Counted from the stretch's first letter, positions 1 through 9,833 are shown. The stretch is 64,000 bases of DNA from Afipia clevelandensis ATCC 49720 (GCF_000336555.1 NZ_KB375281.1:248001-312000); one strand, 5' to 3'. Numbers and translations are program-made. Notes: generated by a model not told the origin, from the sequence alone.

Positions 1-62
1 ATGACGATGAGCAGAAGGCTGAGAACGCGGCTGCGCGGCGGATCGCCGGAAAGGATCATCAT
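1..62 (-). CDS. livM: Branched-chain amino acid ABC permease LivM, N-terminal fragment
   Basis: Only the first 20 codons lie in the window; the gene runs off the left edge. Reading leftwards from the ATG at 62 gives MMILSGDPPRSRVLSLLLIV, a short polar lead followed by the start of a hydrophobic segment, as expected for a LivM permease. It begins 12 bases after the livH stop codon and on the same strand, which is the normal place for livM in this operon type. A second ATG directly follows, so the exact start could be 62 or 59. The identification rests mainly on position. Confidence 0.6.
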   Translation of the reverse strand, partial: MMILSGDPPRSRVLSLLLIV

Positions 63-73
63 CTGCAAATCTT

Positions 74-1093
74 TTATCTGTTGGTCACCGGATAAAGCCC
101 GCGCGGCCGCCACATCAGGATTGCGACCATCAGAAGGATGTTCGAGATCAGCGCCAACTTCGGCACCAGGAAGCCGCCATAGTTCGCGACCATGGCGACC
201 AGAATGGCGCCGATGAAACAGCCGCCGATGGAGCCGAGGCCGCCAATGATGATGACGATGAATATCAGCACCGTCAGGTCACCGCCCATGGAAGCGTGCA
301 CCTCTTCGCGATAGAGCGCCCACATGATGCCGCCGAGTCCTGCGAGCGCGGAGCCGACCATGAACACGCCCAAGAATAATCGTTTGATGCGATAGCCGAG
401 CGCCTCGACCATTTCGCGATTTTCGACACCCGCACGGATCAGCAGGCCGATCTTGGTGCGGTTCAACACCAGCAGCACAAGGCCGAACACGACGAGGCCG
501 ACCAGCATGGCCAGCACACGATATTTGGCGATCGCGATGTCGCCGAAGATGAAAGAGCCGCGCAGGGACGTCGGCAGCGGCAGCGGAATGCGCTGCGGCC
601 CCCACAGCGCATAAAGCATCTGTTCGGCGACGATCAGCCCGCCCATGGTGATCAGGATTTGCTTGAGGTGATTGCCATAAACCGGAAGGATCAATACGCG
701 CTCGAACACAAGGCCGAGCGCGCCGGACACGGCCATCGCCAGCAAGGCGGCGGGTGCGAGCGCAAGCAGGTTGAGCCCAAGCGAATCCGCCTGCACGTAG
801 CCGGCCATCGGCACCAGCACCAGCGTTGCGATATAGGCGCCGACCGCGATGAACGCGCCGTGGCCGAAATTCAGAACATCCATCAGGCCGAACACCAGCG
901 TCAGGCCGGACGCCATGATGAAGATCATCATGCCCATTGCGAGGCTGGCGACCGTCAGCGTCACCCAGGTCGAAGGCGAGCCGATCAGCGGGATCATGGC
1001 CAGCGCCAGCGCGACCGGAAGCAGCAGCGGAATGATGTCACGCTTCGCTTGCGGAAGTGGCTCAACAGTGACGGGTGAAGTTGTGTCGGTCAT
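74..1093 (-). CDS. livH: Branched-chain amino acid ABC transporter permease LivH
   Basis: A 339-residue polytopic inner-membrane protein of the LivH family, one of the two permease subunits of a type-I importer for branched-chain amino acids, amides or related acids. A hydrophilic N-terminus of about 20 residues precedes many hydrophobic segments. The family hallmarks GLTLVFGLMDVLNFGHGAF (near residue 63) and a GGLGSIGG loop towards the C-terminus are present. The start overlaps the livF stop by four bases (ATGA), indicating translational coupling. The N-terminus is slightly longer than in typical LivH. The gene is co-directional with the upstream substrate-binding protein and livG/livF. Confidence 0.93.
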   Translation of the reverse strand: MTDTTSPVTVEPLPQAKRDIIPLLLPVALALAMIPLIGSPSTWVTLTVASLAMGMMIFIMASGLTLVFGLMDVLNFGHGAFIAVGAYIATLVLVPMAGYVQADSLGLNLLALAPAALLAMAVSGALGLVFERVLILPVYGNHLKQILITMGGLIVAEQMLYALWGPQRIPLPLPTSLRGSFIFGDIAIAKYRVLAMLVGLVVFGLVLLVLNRTKIGLLIRAGVENREMVEALGYRIKRLFLGVFMVGSALAGLGGIMWALYREEVHASMGGDLTVLIFIVIIIGGLGSIGGCFIGAILVAMVANYGGFLVPKLALISNILLMVAILMWRPRGLYPVTNR

Positions 1094-1812
1094 TGATGCG
1101 CCTCGAGGCTCAGACCCAGCAGCTTTTCCTGCAACGCGGTGTCTCCGGCGAGTTCGGCCATCGCGCCGCGATGCACGATCCTGCCGTTGTCCATCACCAG
1201 CACAGTGTCACCGACCTCCTGCGCGACGCGGAAATTCTGTTCGACCAGCAGAATGGTCGCGCCGCTCTTTTTCACTTCAGCGAGACATTCGATCAGGTTG
1301 ACCACGATGGCAGGGGCGAGGCCCTTGGTCGGTTCGTCGATCAGGAGCAGCTTGCGCGGCTCGACAATGGCGCGGGCAATGGACAGCATCTGCTTTTGTC
1401 CGCCGGAGAGCGAGCCTGCGCGCGACAGCCAGAAGCGTTTCAGCGCCGGGAAGAATCCGAAAATCCACTGCAGCCGCACATCATCAAGCGGGCCTTCACG
1501 CGCGGCGAGGACAAGGTTTTCCTTCACGGTCAGGTCCGAGAACACCGCCATGGTTTCGGGGACATAGCCGACGCCGAGACTGGCGATGTCAGGCGTCGCC
1601 AGCTTCTCGATGGTCTGTCCGGCGAGTTTGATCTGGCCGGAGGAGGGCGACGACAGGCCCATGATGGTGCGCAATGTCGTGGTCTTGCCCGCGCCGTTGC
1701 GGCCGAGCAGCATCGTGGTCTGGCCTTCGGGCACCGTGAAATCGACGCCGTGCAGGATGTGATACTGCGCGATGTGGGTGTGAACGCCGGTGAGGGTCAA
1801 CATGTCGCTCAT
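1090..1812 (-). CDS. livF: Branched-chain amino acid ABC transporter ATP-binding protein LivF
   Basis: A 240-residue ATPase subunit of the HAA (hydrophobic amino acid uptake) ABC family. Walker A is GRNGAGKTT at residues 37-45, the signature is LSGGQKQ, and Walker B is LLLIDEP with a KGLAP continuation typical of LivF. The C-terminal GLSLE tail is also LivF-like. The gene overlaps livG upstream and livH downstream by four bases each, so translation of the operon is tightly coupled. The transported substrate cannot be read from the ATPase. Confidence 0.95.
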   Translation of the reverse strand: MSDMLTLTGVHTHIAQYHILHGVDFTVPEGQTTMLLGRNGAGKTTTLRTIMGLSSPSSGQIKLAGQTIEKLATPDIASLGVGYVPETMAVFSDLTVKENLVLAAREGPLDDVRLQWIFGFFPALKRFWLSRAGSLSGGQKQMLSIARAIVEPRKLLLIDEPTKGLAPAIVVNLIECLAEVKKSGATILLVEQNFRVAQEVGDTVLVMDNGRIVHRGAMAELAGDTALQEKLLGLSLEAHQ

Positions 1813-2576
1813 GCCGCACTCTTTCCGGGCGCGATGCCGAGATAGGCTTCCTGCACGATCGGCGAGGCGATCACCTCGGCGGGCTTGCCGTCGGCGACCA
1901 GTTGCCCGTTATGCAGGACGATGATGCGGTCGGCGAGCGAGCGCACCACATCCATCTTGTGCTCGACCAGAAGGATGATCTTGCTGCTGTCCTGTTTCAG
2001 CCGCGCGATCAGGTCGAGCACGACCGGCACTTCATCGACGCTCATGCCCGCGGTCGGCTCGTCGAACATGAAGACTTTCGGCTCCAGCGCCATCATCAGC
2101 GCGACTTCGAGCTTGCGCTGGTCGCCATGCGAGAGCGCAGCGGCCGCGACCGTGCGGCGGTTGCCGAGCGCGATGGACTGGAGGATGCTGTCGGCGCGTT
2201 CGATCAGGTCACGGCGCTTCATCCAGGGGCGCAGCATTTCGTAATGCACGCCGCTGGCCGCTTGTACGGCGAGGCGGACGTTTTCCTCGACGCTCAGGTT
2301 CGGAAACAGATTGGTGAGCTGGAACGCACGGCCGAGGCCCTTGCGGGTGCGCAGCGGCGCTGACAGGCGGGTGATGTCTTCGCCATTGAGCAGGACGTCT
2401 CCACCGGTGGGGCGCAACTGTCCGGAAATCAGGTTGAAATAGGTGGTCTTGCCGGCGCCGTTCGGGCCGACGATGGCGGTCAGTTCGCCGGGGCGGAATG
2501 TGCAACTCACCTTGTTGACGGCGACATGGCCGCCGAAGCGAATGGTCAGGTCGCGGGTCTCTAAGGTGAGGGGCAT
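1809..2576 (-). CDS. livG: Branched-chain amino acid ABC transporter ATP-binding protein LivG
   Basis: A 255-residue ABC ATPase of the LivG type. Walker A is GPNGAGKTT at residues 37-45. The fold-specific GRAFQLTNLFPNLSVEEN Q-loop region and Walker B with FDEPTAGMS follow. The Q-loop segment and a long C-terminal region ending in a LGIAPG stretch separate it from LivF. The signature motif reads LSHGDQRKLE instead of LSGGQ, which is common in LivG. Its start lies 189 bases downstream of the substrate-binding protein gene, and a palindromic repeat occupies the gap. Confidence 0.94.
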   Translation of the reverse strand: MPLTLETRDLTIRFGGHVAVNKVSCTFRPGELTAIVGPNGAGKTTYFNLISGQLRPTGGDVLLNGEDITRLSAPLRTRKGLGRAFQLTNLFPNLSVEENVRLAVQAASGVHYEMLRPWMKRRDLIERADSILQSIALGNRRTVAAAALSHGDQRKLEVALMMALEPKVFMFDEPTAGMSVDEVPVVLDLIARLKQDSSKIILLVEHKMDVVRSLADRIIVLHNGQLVADGKPAEVIASPIVQEAYLGIAPGKSAA

Positions 2577-2612
2577 GTATTCGTTATCGATGGTTTGATG
2601 CGAGCGACTTCT

Positions 2613-2763
2613 TTTTCACCTCTCCCCGTTTACGGGGAGAGGTCGCGAGCCGTCAGGCGAGCGGGTGAGGGGCAAGTCTCGAAGTCAGCGATCAGCCCCT
2701 CACCCCGGAGCATTCGCTGCTCTCAGTCTCCGACCTCTCCCCGCGAGCGGGGAGAGGTGAAAA
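2613..2763. repeat. Palindromic intergenic repeat, family A (copy 1)
   Basis: Outer arms TTTTCACCTCTCCCCG and CGGGGAGAGGTGAAAA are perfect 16-base inverted repeats. Each arm is itself part of a small hairpin (CTCTCCCCG-loop-CGGGGAGAG), and inner GTGAGGGGC and GCCCCTCAC blocks also pair. The same element recurs at 21856-21981 and 33221-33350, with a single half at 15229-15255. It fills the gap between the substrate-binding protein gene and livG. Confidence 0.85.
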
Positions 2764-2765
2764 CC

Positions 2766-3947
2766 TCACCTCTTGTTCTTGATCGGGATCTGCATGTCCT
2801 CGATCTTCAGTTCGCGGACCAGTTCGTTGTCGGCCCAGGCAAGGTTCGGATCGACCTTGACCTTGAAGTGGTACATGCTCTGCAGCGCCTGATGGTCTTC
2901 CTTGCGGAAGATCATCTTGCCCTTGGGCGTATCGAACTCCATGCCTTCCATCGCCGCGATCAGCTTCTCGGTGTCGGTGGACTTCGCCTTTTGCACGGCG
3001 GTGACCGCAGCCATCGCCGCCGCGAAACCGCCCGCCGTAAAGAAGTCCGGCGGCGCGTTGAAGCGCTTCTTGTGCTCGGCGACGAGCCAGTCGTTGATCG
3101 GGTTTTTCGGGATGGCGTAATAGTAATAGGTGGCGCCTTCCATGCCGGGCAGCCGCTTGTAGGCGGCGAGCGCGGGCAGGATGTTGCCGCCGCTGGACAG
3201 TTCAATGCCGTAGCGCTTCGGGTCCATATCCTGAATCTTGGTCAGCGGATCGCCGCCGCCGGCCCAGATCACCCAGATGATCTTCTTGCCGGGCTTGTCC
3301 TTCAGCGCGTCGAACAGGCGCTGACCTGCCGCTGTAAAGTCGGTCGTTCCCGGCGGCACGTATTCTTCCGCGGCCAGCGTCGCGCCGGTTTTCGCCAGCG
3401 CTTCCTTGAACGCGGCGACGCCGTCGCGTCCGAACGCGAAGTCCTGACCCAGCGTTGCGATGGTCACGCCCGGTTTGCCGATGGCGACCGCGTTGGAGAT
3501 CGCGTCCTGCGACGAGTTGCGGCCGGTGCGGAAGATGTAGCGATTCCACTTCTCGCCGGTGATGGCGTCGGCGACCGCTGGCTCGACGATCAGCACTTTC
3601 TTGTTTTCCTCGGCGATCGGCAGCATCGCGAGCGCTGCGCCCGAGGCGGTGGTGCCAATGGCGAGATCGACCTTGTCGTCCTGATAGGCTTCGGCCAGCG
3701 CCGCCTTGGCGAGGTCCGGCTTGCCCTGATCGTCCTTGGTGATGAGGACGATCTTTCGCCCGTCGACCATCATCGTGTTCTTGGTGGCGTATTCCAGACC
3801 CATGCGCAGCCCGGTTTCCGTCTGCTTGGCATAGGCTTCGAGCGGTCCGGTCTTGCCGTAGATCAGCGCGATCTTGAGATCGTCTGCCGATGCTGGCGCT
3901 GCGGCCAGAGCCGCAGCAACGCCCGCGAAAATTGCAATCTTGCGCAT
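2766..3947 (-). CDS. ABC transporter substrate-binding protein, Liv/LIVBP (amide-urea) family
   Basis: A 393-residue periplasmic binding protein. The ATG at 3947 is chosen because GGGAGGA lies eight bases upstream and because a classic signal peptide follows (MRKIAIFAGVAAALAAAPASA, cleavage near residue 21). An in-frame upstream extension to 4073 has no ribosome-binding site. The mature start DLKIALIYGKTGPLEAYAKQ is the usual first strand of the periplasmic binding protein type I fold (LivJ-like). It is first in a minus-strand operon with livG, livF, livH and livM, so it supplies substrate to that importer. The substrate is unknown. Confidence 0.9.
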   Translation of the reverse strand: MRKIAIFAGVAAALAAAPASADDLKIALIYGKTGPLEAYAKQTETGLRMGLEYATKNTMMVDGRKIVLITKDDQGKPDLAKAALAEAYQDDKVDLAIGTTASGAALAMLPIAEENKKVLIVEPAVADAITGEKWNRYIFRTGRNSSQDAISNAVAIGKPGVTIATLGQDFAFGRDGVAAFKEALAKTGATLAAEEYVPPGTTDFTAAGQRLFDALKDKPGKKIIWVIWAGGGDPLTKIQDMDPKRYGIELSSGGNILPALAAYKRLPGMEGATYYYYAIPKNPINDWLVAEHKKRFNAPPDFFTAGGFAAAMAAVTAVQKAKSTDTEKLIAAMEGMEFDTPKGKMIFRKEDHQALQSMYHFKVKVDPNLAWADNELVRELKIEDMQIPIKNKR

Positions 3948-3972
3948 TCTTGTCCTCCCTTTTGGTGAGGGG

Positions 3973-4001
3973 ACCATACATAGCCGCGCTGAAAATACCA
4001 A
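3973..4001 (-). promoter_or_regulatory. Candidate sigma-70-like promoter for the minus-strand liv operon
   Basis: Read on the minus strand, TTGGTA and TATGGT are separated by 17 bases and lie about 26 bases before the start codon of the binding-protein gene. The match to consensus is moderate and GC-rich genomes give such matches by chance, so this is a weak call. Confidence 0.3.
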
Positions 4002-4085
4002 TTTTTTTAGGAAGGTGACCCGGATGCCGGCCCCGGATTCCTGCCATGTACTAGGCAAGCCGGTTTGTGACAATTGCGGCAGACT

Positions 4086-4304
4086 TTAATAATGCGGCGG
4101 CCGCTCGCTCGCAGGGACACCGCCGGATTTCGCCTCGGCGTCTTCAAGCCGTTCGCGCAGGTTGAGCATTTCGCGGCTCAGGGCGTCGATCTGCTTCCAC
4201 TGCGCCGTAATGGTGGTGTTCAGGGTCTCGATGGTCTGGTCCAGATAGGCGATCCGGATTTCCAGTGCTTCGATCCGCGAGGCGGGCGAGGGGGTTTCAG
4301 TCAT
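4086..4304 (-). CDS. slyX: SlyX family protein
   Basis: A 72-residue protein, almost entirely one heptad-patterned coiled coil ([20 protein letters not shown]...), ending in the diagnostic SlyX tail with PPHY. The ATG at 4304 gives [10 protein letters not shown] and overlaps the end of trhO by eight bases; a longer in-frame start at 4337 would overlap trhO further. SlyX is a small coiled-coil protein of unclear molecular function. Confidence 0.85.
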   Translation of the reverse strand: MTETPSPASRIEALEIRIAYLDQTIETLNTTITAQWKQIDALSREMLNLRERLEDAEAKSGGVPASERPPHY

Positions 4305-5097
4305 TGGCCTGTTCGCTGATTTCAATTTCGGTCGCATCGGTGTGGTCGGCGCCGTCGCCGCCCAGGACCTGACGTTCGCTTAATCCATGGCCAAGGGCGA
4401 TGCGCTGATCGAACACAAAACACTCACCGCGCCACAGGCTTTGATCCTCGGGAATGTCTTCCAGATATTTCAGGATGCCTCCCTTGAGGTGGTAGACTTC
4501 CTTGAAGCCCTGCGACAGCAGATAGGAGCTGGCTTTTTCGCAGCGGATGCCGCCAGTGCAGAACATCGCAATTTTGGTGTGCTTCTCCGGATCGAGCGTC
4601 TTGCCGGCAAATTCCGGAAACTCGCCAAAGCGGGTGATTTTCGGATCGACAGCGCCTTCAAACGTGCCCATCTCCACTTCAAATGCGTTGCGCGTATCGA
4701 GCAACAGCACATCGTCCTGCCTGATGAGGTCGTTCCAGTCCGCGGCGTCGACATAGGTGCCGACCTGCGCATTGGGATCGGTCTCGGGATCGCCGAGCCG
4801 GACGATTTCCTTTTTGAGGCGGACCTTCATCCGGTTGAACGGCATGTTGGCGGCGGCGGAGAATTTCAATTCCAGATTGTTCAGGCGGCCGTCGAACAGG
4901 GCACCATGCTGCAACTGGTTCATCAGGGCGTCGATGGCGGCGTCGCCGCCGGCCACCGTCCCGTTGATGCCTTCGGCGGCGAGCAGAATGATCCCCCGGA
5001 TGTCCAGCGCCACGCACATATTGCGCAGCGGCTCCCGCAGGTTCTCGAAATCCGGCAGTGCGACGAACTGATAAAAGGCGGCAACTTTGTATGACAT
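4297..5097 (-). CDS. trhO: tRNA uridine(34) hydroxylase TrhO (rhodanese family)
   Basis: A 266-residue protein of the YceA/TrhO family, which makes 5-hydroxyuridine at the wobble position of certain tRNAs in an oxygen-dependent, prephenate-independent way. The N-terminal ferredoxin-like domain begins [15 protein letters not shown]. It is followed by a rhodanese domain with [15 protein letters not shown] near residues 131-145 and the catalytic loop CTGGIRCEK with Cys180 and Cys186. Length and motifs match the family. It overlaps slyX, so the two are likely co-transcribed. Confidence 0.93.
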   Translation of the reverse strand: MSYKVAAFYQFVALPDFENLREPLRNMCVALDIRGIILLAAEGINGTVAGGDAAIDALMNQLQHGALFDGRLNNLELKFSAAANMPFNRMKVRLKKEIVRLGDPETDPNAQVGTYVDAADWNDLIRQDDVLLLDTRNAFEVEMGTFEGAVDPKITRFGEFPEFAGKTLDPEKHTKIAMFCTGGIRCEKASSYLLSQGFKEVYHLKGGILKYLEDIPEDQSLWRGECFVFDQRIALGHGLSERQVLGGDGADHTDATEIEISEQAND

Positions 5098-5175
5098 GGC
5101 CGGGGTTATATCGCAGGGGCGGCAGCGCCAAAACCCGTATTCCGGTGCTCCCGGCCTTGGACAGAACGATCCATT

Positions 5176-7695
5176 ATGCCGTATTTAGGGGCAAATCCGG
5201 GCCTTGCGCGGGGCCGCGTTCCCTCGGAGCGGGATGTGTCGCAAAGACCACTTATTGCTGCTTTATTTGGCGGGCACGCCCCGGTATTGAGGAAATCTGC
5301 TAGACAAAACGTCGGCTTGCCATCGAATCGGAACCGTCCGTTGCACCAGATTTCAAAAGAGTCCGCTCCCAGCGATTCCGGAAAACGTCATTTCAGCATC
5401 GCGTTCGGTCTGGAACGGATCGGGCTGATTGCACTACGTGCTCCGCGCACGGCGGCGGCGGTGTTGCTGGCGCTTGTGGTGGTCGCTGTGTTCGGCATCC
5501 AGCGCATCAAGATCGACGACTCGCTCAGTCAGTTGTTCCGGTCCGACACGCCCGAGTACAAGCAGTACGAAGAGGTGACCAAGCGCTTCCCGTCCAGCGA
5601 GTATGACGTGCTGGTCGTGGTGGAAGGCAAGACGCTGCTGGAGCGCAATTCGCTCGAGAAGCTGCGCGACCTCGTAACCGACCTGCAGCTCGTGGACGGC
5701 ACACGCGGGATCATTTCGCTGTTCTCGGCCCGCCAGCCACCGGAAGGCGGCAGGCTGCCTGCGGCCTTGTTCCCGGAGACGCTGCCGGAGGGTGCCGCCT
5801 ATGATGCCTTCATCAAGCGCGTCCGTGAGAATGAAGTCATCAAGGGCAAGCTATTGTCGGAAGATGGCACGCTTGCGCTGATCGTGCTGGCGCTCGATCC
5901 CAAGATTGTCGGCAACAAGGGCCTCAACGCGACCATCGGCGAAGTCCGCAAGCTGATGGCCGACGATCTCGAAGGCACCGGGCTGAATAGCCAACTGTCC
6001 GGCGTTCCGGTGATGCAACTCGAAATCCGCAACGCGGTCGAGCGTGACGGGCTGACCTACAATATCGCTGGCATTCTGGCCGGCTGTATCATTGCCATTA
6101 TCTTCTTCCGGCGCATCTCCTTCATGATCGTCGCGGCGTTTCCGCCGCTGCTAGCGATCCTGCTTTCGATCGGCACGCTGGGCTGGCTCGGTTTCAGCCT
6201 GAACATGTTCCTGAACGTGATGACGCCGCTCATCATGGTCATCAGTTTCGCCGACTCGATGCAACTCACCTTTGCCGCACGCGATCGCCTGATTGCCGGC
6301 GAGGACAAGATGACCGCGTTCCGCAACGCCGTGCTGGTGGTGGGGCCGGCCTGCGTCCTGACCCATGGCACGGCAGCCTTGTCGTTCCTCGCCTTGCAGT
6401 TCTCGGATTCCGATCTGATCCGGTCTTTCGGCGAGGCGGGACTGATGGCCACCATCATCGCGCTGATCGCGGTGCTGTCGCTGGTGCCGGTGTTCGGCGT
6501 GCTGCTGGTGCGCAAGGAAAACCTGCTCGCGACCAAGGTGAAGGGCGCGGACCGGGGCGTGGAAGCATTGCGCGCCTTCTGCGCGTTCATTGCCAAGCGC
6601 ATGGTCGGCCATCCCGGACTGTTCAGCCTGATCGCGCTGCTGGTGGTGCTCGGTCTCGGCATCATCTATGCGAGCCTCGAGCCGCGCTATCGCCTCGCCG
6701 ATCAGGTGCCGGACAAACAGCAGGCGGTGGAGGCATCGAGCCGCCTTGATGCCAAATTGACCGGCGCCAATCCGATCGACGTGCTGATCGAGTTCCCGAA
6801 GGGCAAGTCGCTCTACGATCAGGAAACGCTCGACACCATCGCGGCCGTACATGGCATTATCGAAAAGCAGGCCGGCGTCGGCAACGTCTGGTCGATCGAA
6901 ACGCTGCGGCGCTGGCTGGCCGAAAAGGCAGGCCGCTCCGATGTTGCTATCTTGAAAGAGTATGTCGATCTGCTGCCGGAATATCTGGTGCGGCGCTTCA
7001 TCTCCAAGGATCAGGATGCTGTGGTCGTCTCGGGCCGCGTGCCGGACCTTGATTCCAGCCAGATATTGCCGACGGTGGAGAAGCTCGACGCGGCCATGGG
7101 CGCGGTGCGCAAGGCGCATCCCGGATATGAGATCGCCGTGACGGGGCTGTCCGCCATCGCCGCGCGCAACAGCGCCAACATGATCGACAAGCTCAATCAC
7201 GGCCTGACCATCGAATTCCTTCTCGTCGCGGCCTTTATCGGGCTGGCGTTCCGTTCCGTGGTGGTGATGTTCGCAAGCATCCTGCCGGGCATTTTCCCGG
7301 TGGTGCTCTCCGGCACGGTCCTGTGGTTTTTGGGCGAGGGGCTGCAATTCGCCAGCGTCGTAGCGCTCACGGTGTCGTTCGGCCTCGGCCTCAGCGCGAC
7401 CATCCACTTCCTCAACAGGTTGAGACTTGAAGAAAAACCGGGTGTGGACGAGGGGGAGGCGGTCGAACGTGCAACCGTACTTGTTGGCCCGGCGTTGATC
7501 CTGACGACGGTGGTGCTGGCCTGCGGGCTCGTGGTGACGGTGTTCTCGGATTTGCCGTCGCTGCGCCTGTTCGGATGGCTGTCCGCCTTCGCCATGATCG
7601 CGGCGCTGATCGCGGACCTGTTCATCTTGCGGCCGACCGCGATGTGGCTGATCAGCACGTCGCACAGGATCAAGGCGGCCTGGGGCCGGAAGTGA
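5176..7695 (+). CDS. RND/MMPL family transporter (HpnN-like exporter)
   Basis: Up to 839 residues. Two similar halves each carry a periplasmic domain and a cluster of hydrophobic helices (near residues 90-110, 295-460 and 490-510, and again near 675-830), as in MMPL/RND exporters that move lipids or hydrophobic compounds. Sequence such as [19 protein letters not shown] after the first helix is typical. The first 55 residues look non-coding, and no ribosome-binding site precedes the ATG at 5176; a TTG at 5341 just before LHQISKES is a credible alternative. It stands alone between minus-strand genes, so its cargo is not indicated. It is distinct from hpnN at 51686. Confidence 0.82.
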   Translation: MPYLGANPGLARGRVPSERDVSQRPLIAALFGGHAPVLRKSARQNVGLPSNRNRPLHQISKESAPSDSGKRHFSIAFGLERIGLIALRAPRTAAAVLLALVVVAVFGIQRIKIDDSLSQLFRSDTPEYKQYEEVTKRFPSSEYDVLVVVEGKTLLERNSLEKLRDLVTDLQLVDGTRGIISLFSARQPPEGGRLPAALFPETLPEGAAYDAFIKRVRENEVIKGKLLSEDGTLALIVLALDPKIVGNKGLNATIGEVRKLMADDLEGTGLNSQLSGVPVMQLEIRNAVERDGLTYNIAGILAGCIIAIIFFRRISFMIVAAFPPLLAILLSIGTLGWLGFSLNMFLNVMTPLIMVISFADSMQLTFAARDRLIAGEDKMTAFRNAVLVVGPACVLTHGTAALSFLALQFSDSDLIRSFGEAGLMATIIALIAVLSLVPVFGVLLVRKENLLATKVKGADRGVEALRAFCAFIAKRMVGHPGLFSLIALLVVLGLGIIYASLEPRYRLADQVPDKQQAVEASSRLDAKLTGANPIDVLIEFPKGKSLYDQETLDTIAAVHGIIEKQAGVGNVWSIETLRRWLAEKAGRSDVAILKEYVDLLPEYLVRRFISKDQDAVVVSGRVPDLDSSQILPTVEKLDAAMGAVRKAHPGYEIAVTGLSAIAARNSANMIDKLNHGLTIEFLLVAAFIGLAFRSVVVMFASILPGIFPVVLSGTVLWFLGEGLQFASVVALTVSFGLGLSATIHFLNRLRLEEKPGVDEGEAVERATVLVGPALILTTVVLACGLVVTVFSDLPSLRLFGWLSAFAMIAALIADLFILRPTAMWLISTSHRIKAAWGRK

Positions 7696-7725
7696 CGGCC
7701 CGTATCGCCGGGCCATGCAAAAAGA

Positions 7726-7756
7726 AACGGCCCGCCGGATGGTCCAGCGGGCCGTT
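7726..7756. terminator. Bidirectional rho-independent terminator
   Basis: Perfect ten-base arms AACGGCCCGC and GCGGGCCGTT around an 11-base loop, with an A-rich stretch to the left and a T-rich stretch to the right. It lies between the convergent RND gene and the small secreted-protein gene and can serve both. Confidence 0.8.
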
Positions 7757-7774
7757 ATCGTTTTGGCTTGAGGA

Positions 7775-8278
7775 TTAGTTGCTTTTCGCGAGACTGATGT
7801 TCACAGCGCGCAATTCGCCTTTGGAACTGATCGCGACCGACTGCCTGTTTCCGCGGGTCGTGACATTGAAGGTCGCCGCATAGCCGTTGGTCTGGACCAG
7901 CGCCGTGACCTGCCCGTTGGCAATGCTGCCTTCGACGCTGCCATTCACGCCCCGGCTCGCCTCGCTCCAGGAACCGGTGATGTTGCCACCTTTGGCCGCG
8001 ATATCGCTGGTAAGCTCGAACTTATAGCTGTCGCTGGCGCAGCGCAGGACCTGGTGCAGGTTGTTGCCGCTGCCATCGACCGTATAGGTGCCGCGGCAAC
8101 GGATGCGCTCCGTACCGCTGTTTGCAATCGTGATCGAACCGCTGCCCGACCAGTTGCCCGCATAGTTGGCAAACGGCGCGGAATCGGCCTGCGCGAGCGC
8201 CGGAGCCATCAGGGCGGCCGCCGCCAGGGTGGCGATGCGGAAACGGCGATAATCAAAACGGAAGGCGGAAAAAGACAT
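7775..8278 (-). CDS. Small secreted protein of unknown function
   Basis: A 167-residue protein with an N-terminal signal peptide (hydrophobic run TLAAAALMAPALA, likely cleavage after AQA near residue 31). The mature part is rich in Gly, Ser, Asn and Thr, with alternating short beta-type segments and two cysteines (RCRGTYTVDG and LRCASDSYKF) that could form a disulfide. I do not recognise an enzyme motif. It resembles the small exported beta-rich proteins common in Bradyrhizobium-type genomes. Its terminator is shared with the RND gene. Confidence 0.75.
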   Translation of the reverse strand: MSFSAFRFDYRRFRIATLAAAALMAPALAQADSAPFANYAGNWSGSGSITIANSGTERIRCRGTYTVDGSGNNLHQVLRCASDSYKFELTSDIAAKGGNITGSWSEASRGVNGSVEGSIANGQVTALVQTNGYAATFNVTTRGNRQSVAISSKGELRAVNISLAKSN

Positions 8279-8567
8279 CGGTAAACACCATCGGTTGCAG
8301 TCGATATGTATTGGTCGCTCATAGCACGCTTTGGTTCATCCGAAAACGTGGCGCAGTGCACCAAAACGGCAAAATTGTCGCGTCCCGCGGTTTGTCAGTT
8401 CGATGACGGCAGGGTTCTGGGCGAAATGAGGGCCGGGGGATGTGCTGCAACGCAAAGATCGGATGTTTGAAATTTTCCGCACGGTATCGGTAGACATTCC
8501 TGTTTTTCGCACATCTAATCCTTCCAAGGCCGGCGGAAAAAGCACGGCTATTTTGGGAGGACGACGA

Positions 8568-9713
8568 ATGAAATTATCGCGACGCGATTTCTCTGTCGGA
8601 ATGGCTGCGACGCTTGCAGCACCGGCACTGATCAAAAGTGCCGGAGCACAGGGCGCCACCATCAAGATCGGCATGGTCCTCCCCGTCACCGGTTCGGCGG
8701 CGGAGCAGGGCAAATTCGCTCTGAACGGCGCAAAGCTCGCGCTTGAAGCCGTCAACAAGGCCGGCGGTGTTCTCGGCAAGCAGCTCGAACTGATCACCGA
8801 AGACGACCAGACCACCAACCCCGGCGTTGTGCTGGCGTTCTCCAAACTTGCCTCGCAGTCGGACATCGTCGCCTTCCTCGGCTCGATCCGCTCGACACAG
8901 GTGCATGCCATGGCGCCGGACGTCCTGAAGCTCGGCAAGCCGGTGGCGATCGGCGGCACCGACCCGAACCTGACCCATATGGGCAACAAGTGGCTGTTCC
9001 GCTTCCGTCCCAATGACAGCTATTCCGGCAGCGTAATCGCGGATTACGGCACCAACACCCTCGGCAAGAAGAAATGGGCCGTGCTGCATTCCACCGATGC
9101 CTTCGGCACGGCGGGCGGCAAGGCACTGACGGAAGGATTGAGCAAGCTCGGCATTACGCCGGTGCTCGATCAGGGCTACGCCAACCAGAGCCAGGATTTC
9201 ACGCCGGTGGTGCTCGCGATCAAGCAGTCCGGCGCGGATGTGCTGGGCTCCTACTTCACCTTCGAGAACGATCTCGGCATCTTCGCGCGCCAGTTGCGCC
9301 AGCTCGGCGTCAACATTCCGTGGGTCGGGTCTCCCTCGATTGTCGGCGTGTCGTCGACCCGTCTGGCGGGCGCATCGCTTTACGGCACCTATGGCGTCGC
9401 CGATTACGCCGAGGAATCCAGTCCAACGGCGAAGGCCTACGGCAAGGCCTACCGTGACGCCTACAAGCTCGCACCGGACAACCAGAGCGCCTGGACCTAC
9501 GATGCGATCAACGTGCTGGCCAAGGCGATGAACACCGCCAAGTCCACCGAGCCGGAAAAGATCCGCTCGGCGATCCTTGCGATCAAGGGATACGAGGGCG
9601 CCGAAGGCCAGTACAACTTCGACGAAAACGGCGACGGCCTTCACGGCTACAACATCGTGAAGAACGAGAAGGGCACCATCGTCTTCGACAAGCATATCGA
9701 AGCGAAGAGATAA
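8568..9713 (+). CDS. ABC transporter substrate-binding protein, LivJ family, Tat-type signal
   Basis: A 381-residue periplasmic binding protein. The ATG at 8568 is preceded by GGGAGG at 8555-8560. The signal peptide begins MKLSRRDFSVGMAATLAAPA, a twin-arginine (Tat) motif, so the protein may be exported folded. The mature domain opens IKIGMVLPVTGSAAEQGK, the usual LivJ/periplasmic-binding type I start. It heads the plus-strand transporter operon at 9873-13255, from which it is separated by a palindromic repeat. The catabolic genes downstream suggest a hydroxy acid or related carboxylate rather than an amino acid, but this is inference. Confidence 0.9.
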   Translation: MKLSRRDFSVGMAATLAAPALIKSAGAQGATIKIGMVLPVTGSAAEQGKFALNGAKLALEAVNKAGGVLGKQLELITEDDQTTNPGVVLAFSKLASQSDIVAFLGSIRSTQVHAMAPDVLKLGKPVAIGGTDPNLTHMGNKWLFRFRPNDSYSGSVIADYGTNTLGKKKWAVLHSTDAFGTAGGKALTEGLSKLGITPVLDQGYANQSQDFTPVVLAIKQSGADVLGSYFTFENDLGIFARQLRQLGVNIPWVGSPSIVGVSSTRLAGASLYGTYGVADYAEESSPTAKAYGKAYRDAYKLAPDNQSAWTYDAINVLAKAMNTAKSTEPEKIRSAILAIKGYEGAEGQYNFDENGDGLHGYNIVKNEKGTIVFDKHIEAKR

Positions 9714-9755
9714 GCCGGAACGGCGGCTTCTATCAAAAGAAGGCCGTCCCTCCGC

Positions 9756-9833
9756 CGTCATTGCGAGGAGCGTAGCGACGAAGCAATCCAGCTTTTCCTA
9801 AGAATGGATTGCTTCGCTTCGCTCGCAATGACG
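9756..9833. repeat. Palindromic intergenic repeat, family B (copy 1)
   Basis: GTCATTGCGAG at 9757 pairs with CTCGCAATGAC ending at 9832, and internal GAAGCAATCCA pairs with TGGATTGCTTC. The result is a long stem-loop. A second copy lies at 62526-62606. It sits between the binding-protein gene and livH. Confidence 0.85.

Noticed and set aside
1-216. Open frame on the plus strand at the left edge
   Set aside because: It is antisense to the start of livM and the end of livH, and its translation is Arg/Ser-rich without domain features.
2613-2763. Repeat element as a possible CRISPR or insertion sequence end
   Set aside because: There are no regularly spaced direct repeats with unique spacers, no cas genes and no transposase; the structure is a nested palindrome.
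8279-8567. Possible regulatory RNA or gene in the 289-base gap before the second Liv binding protein
   Set aside because: No convincing hairpin with T-run, tRNA fold or coding pattern was seen; only the GGGAGG site at its end is clear.
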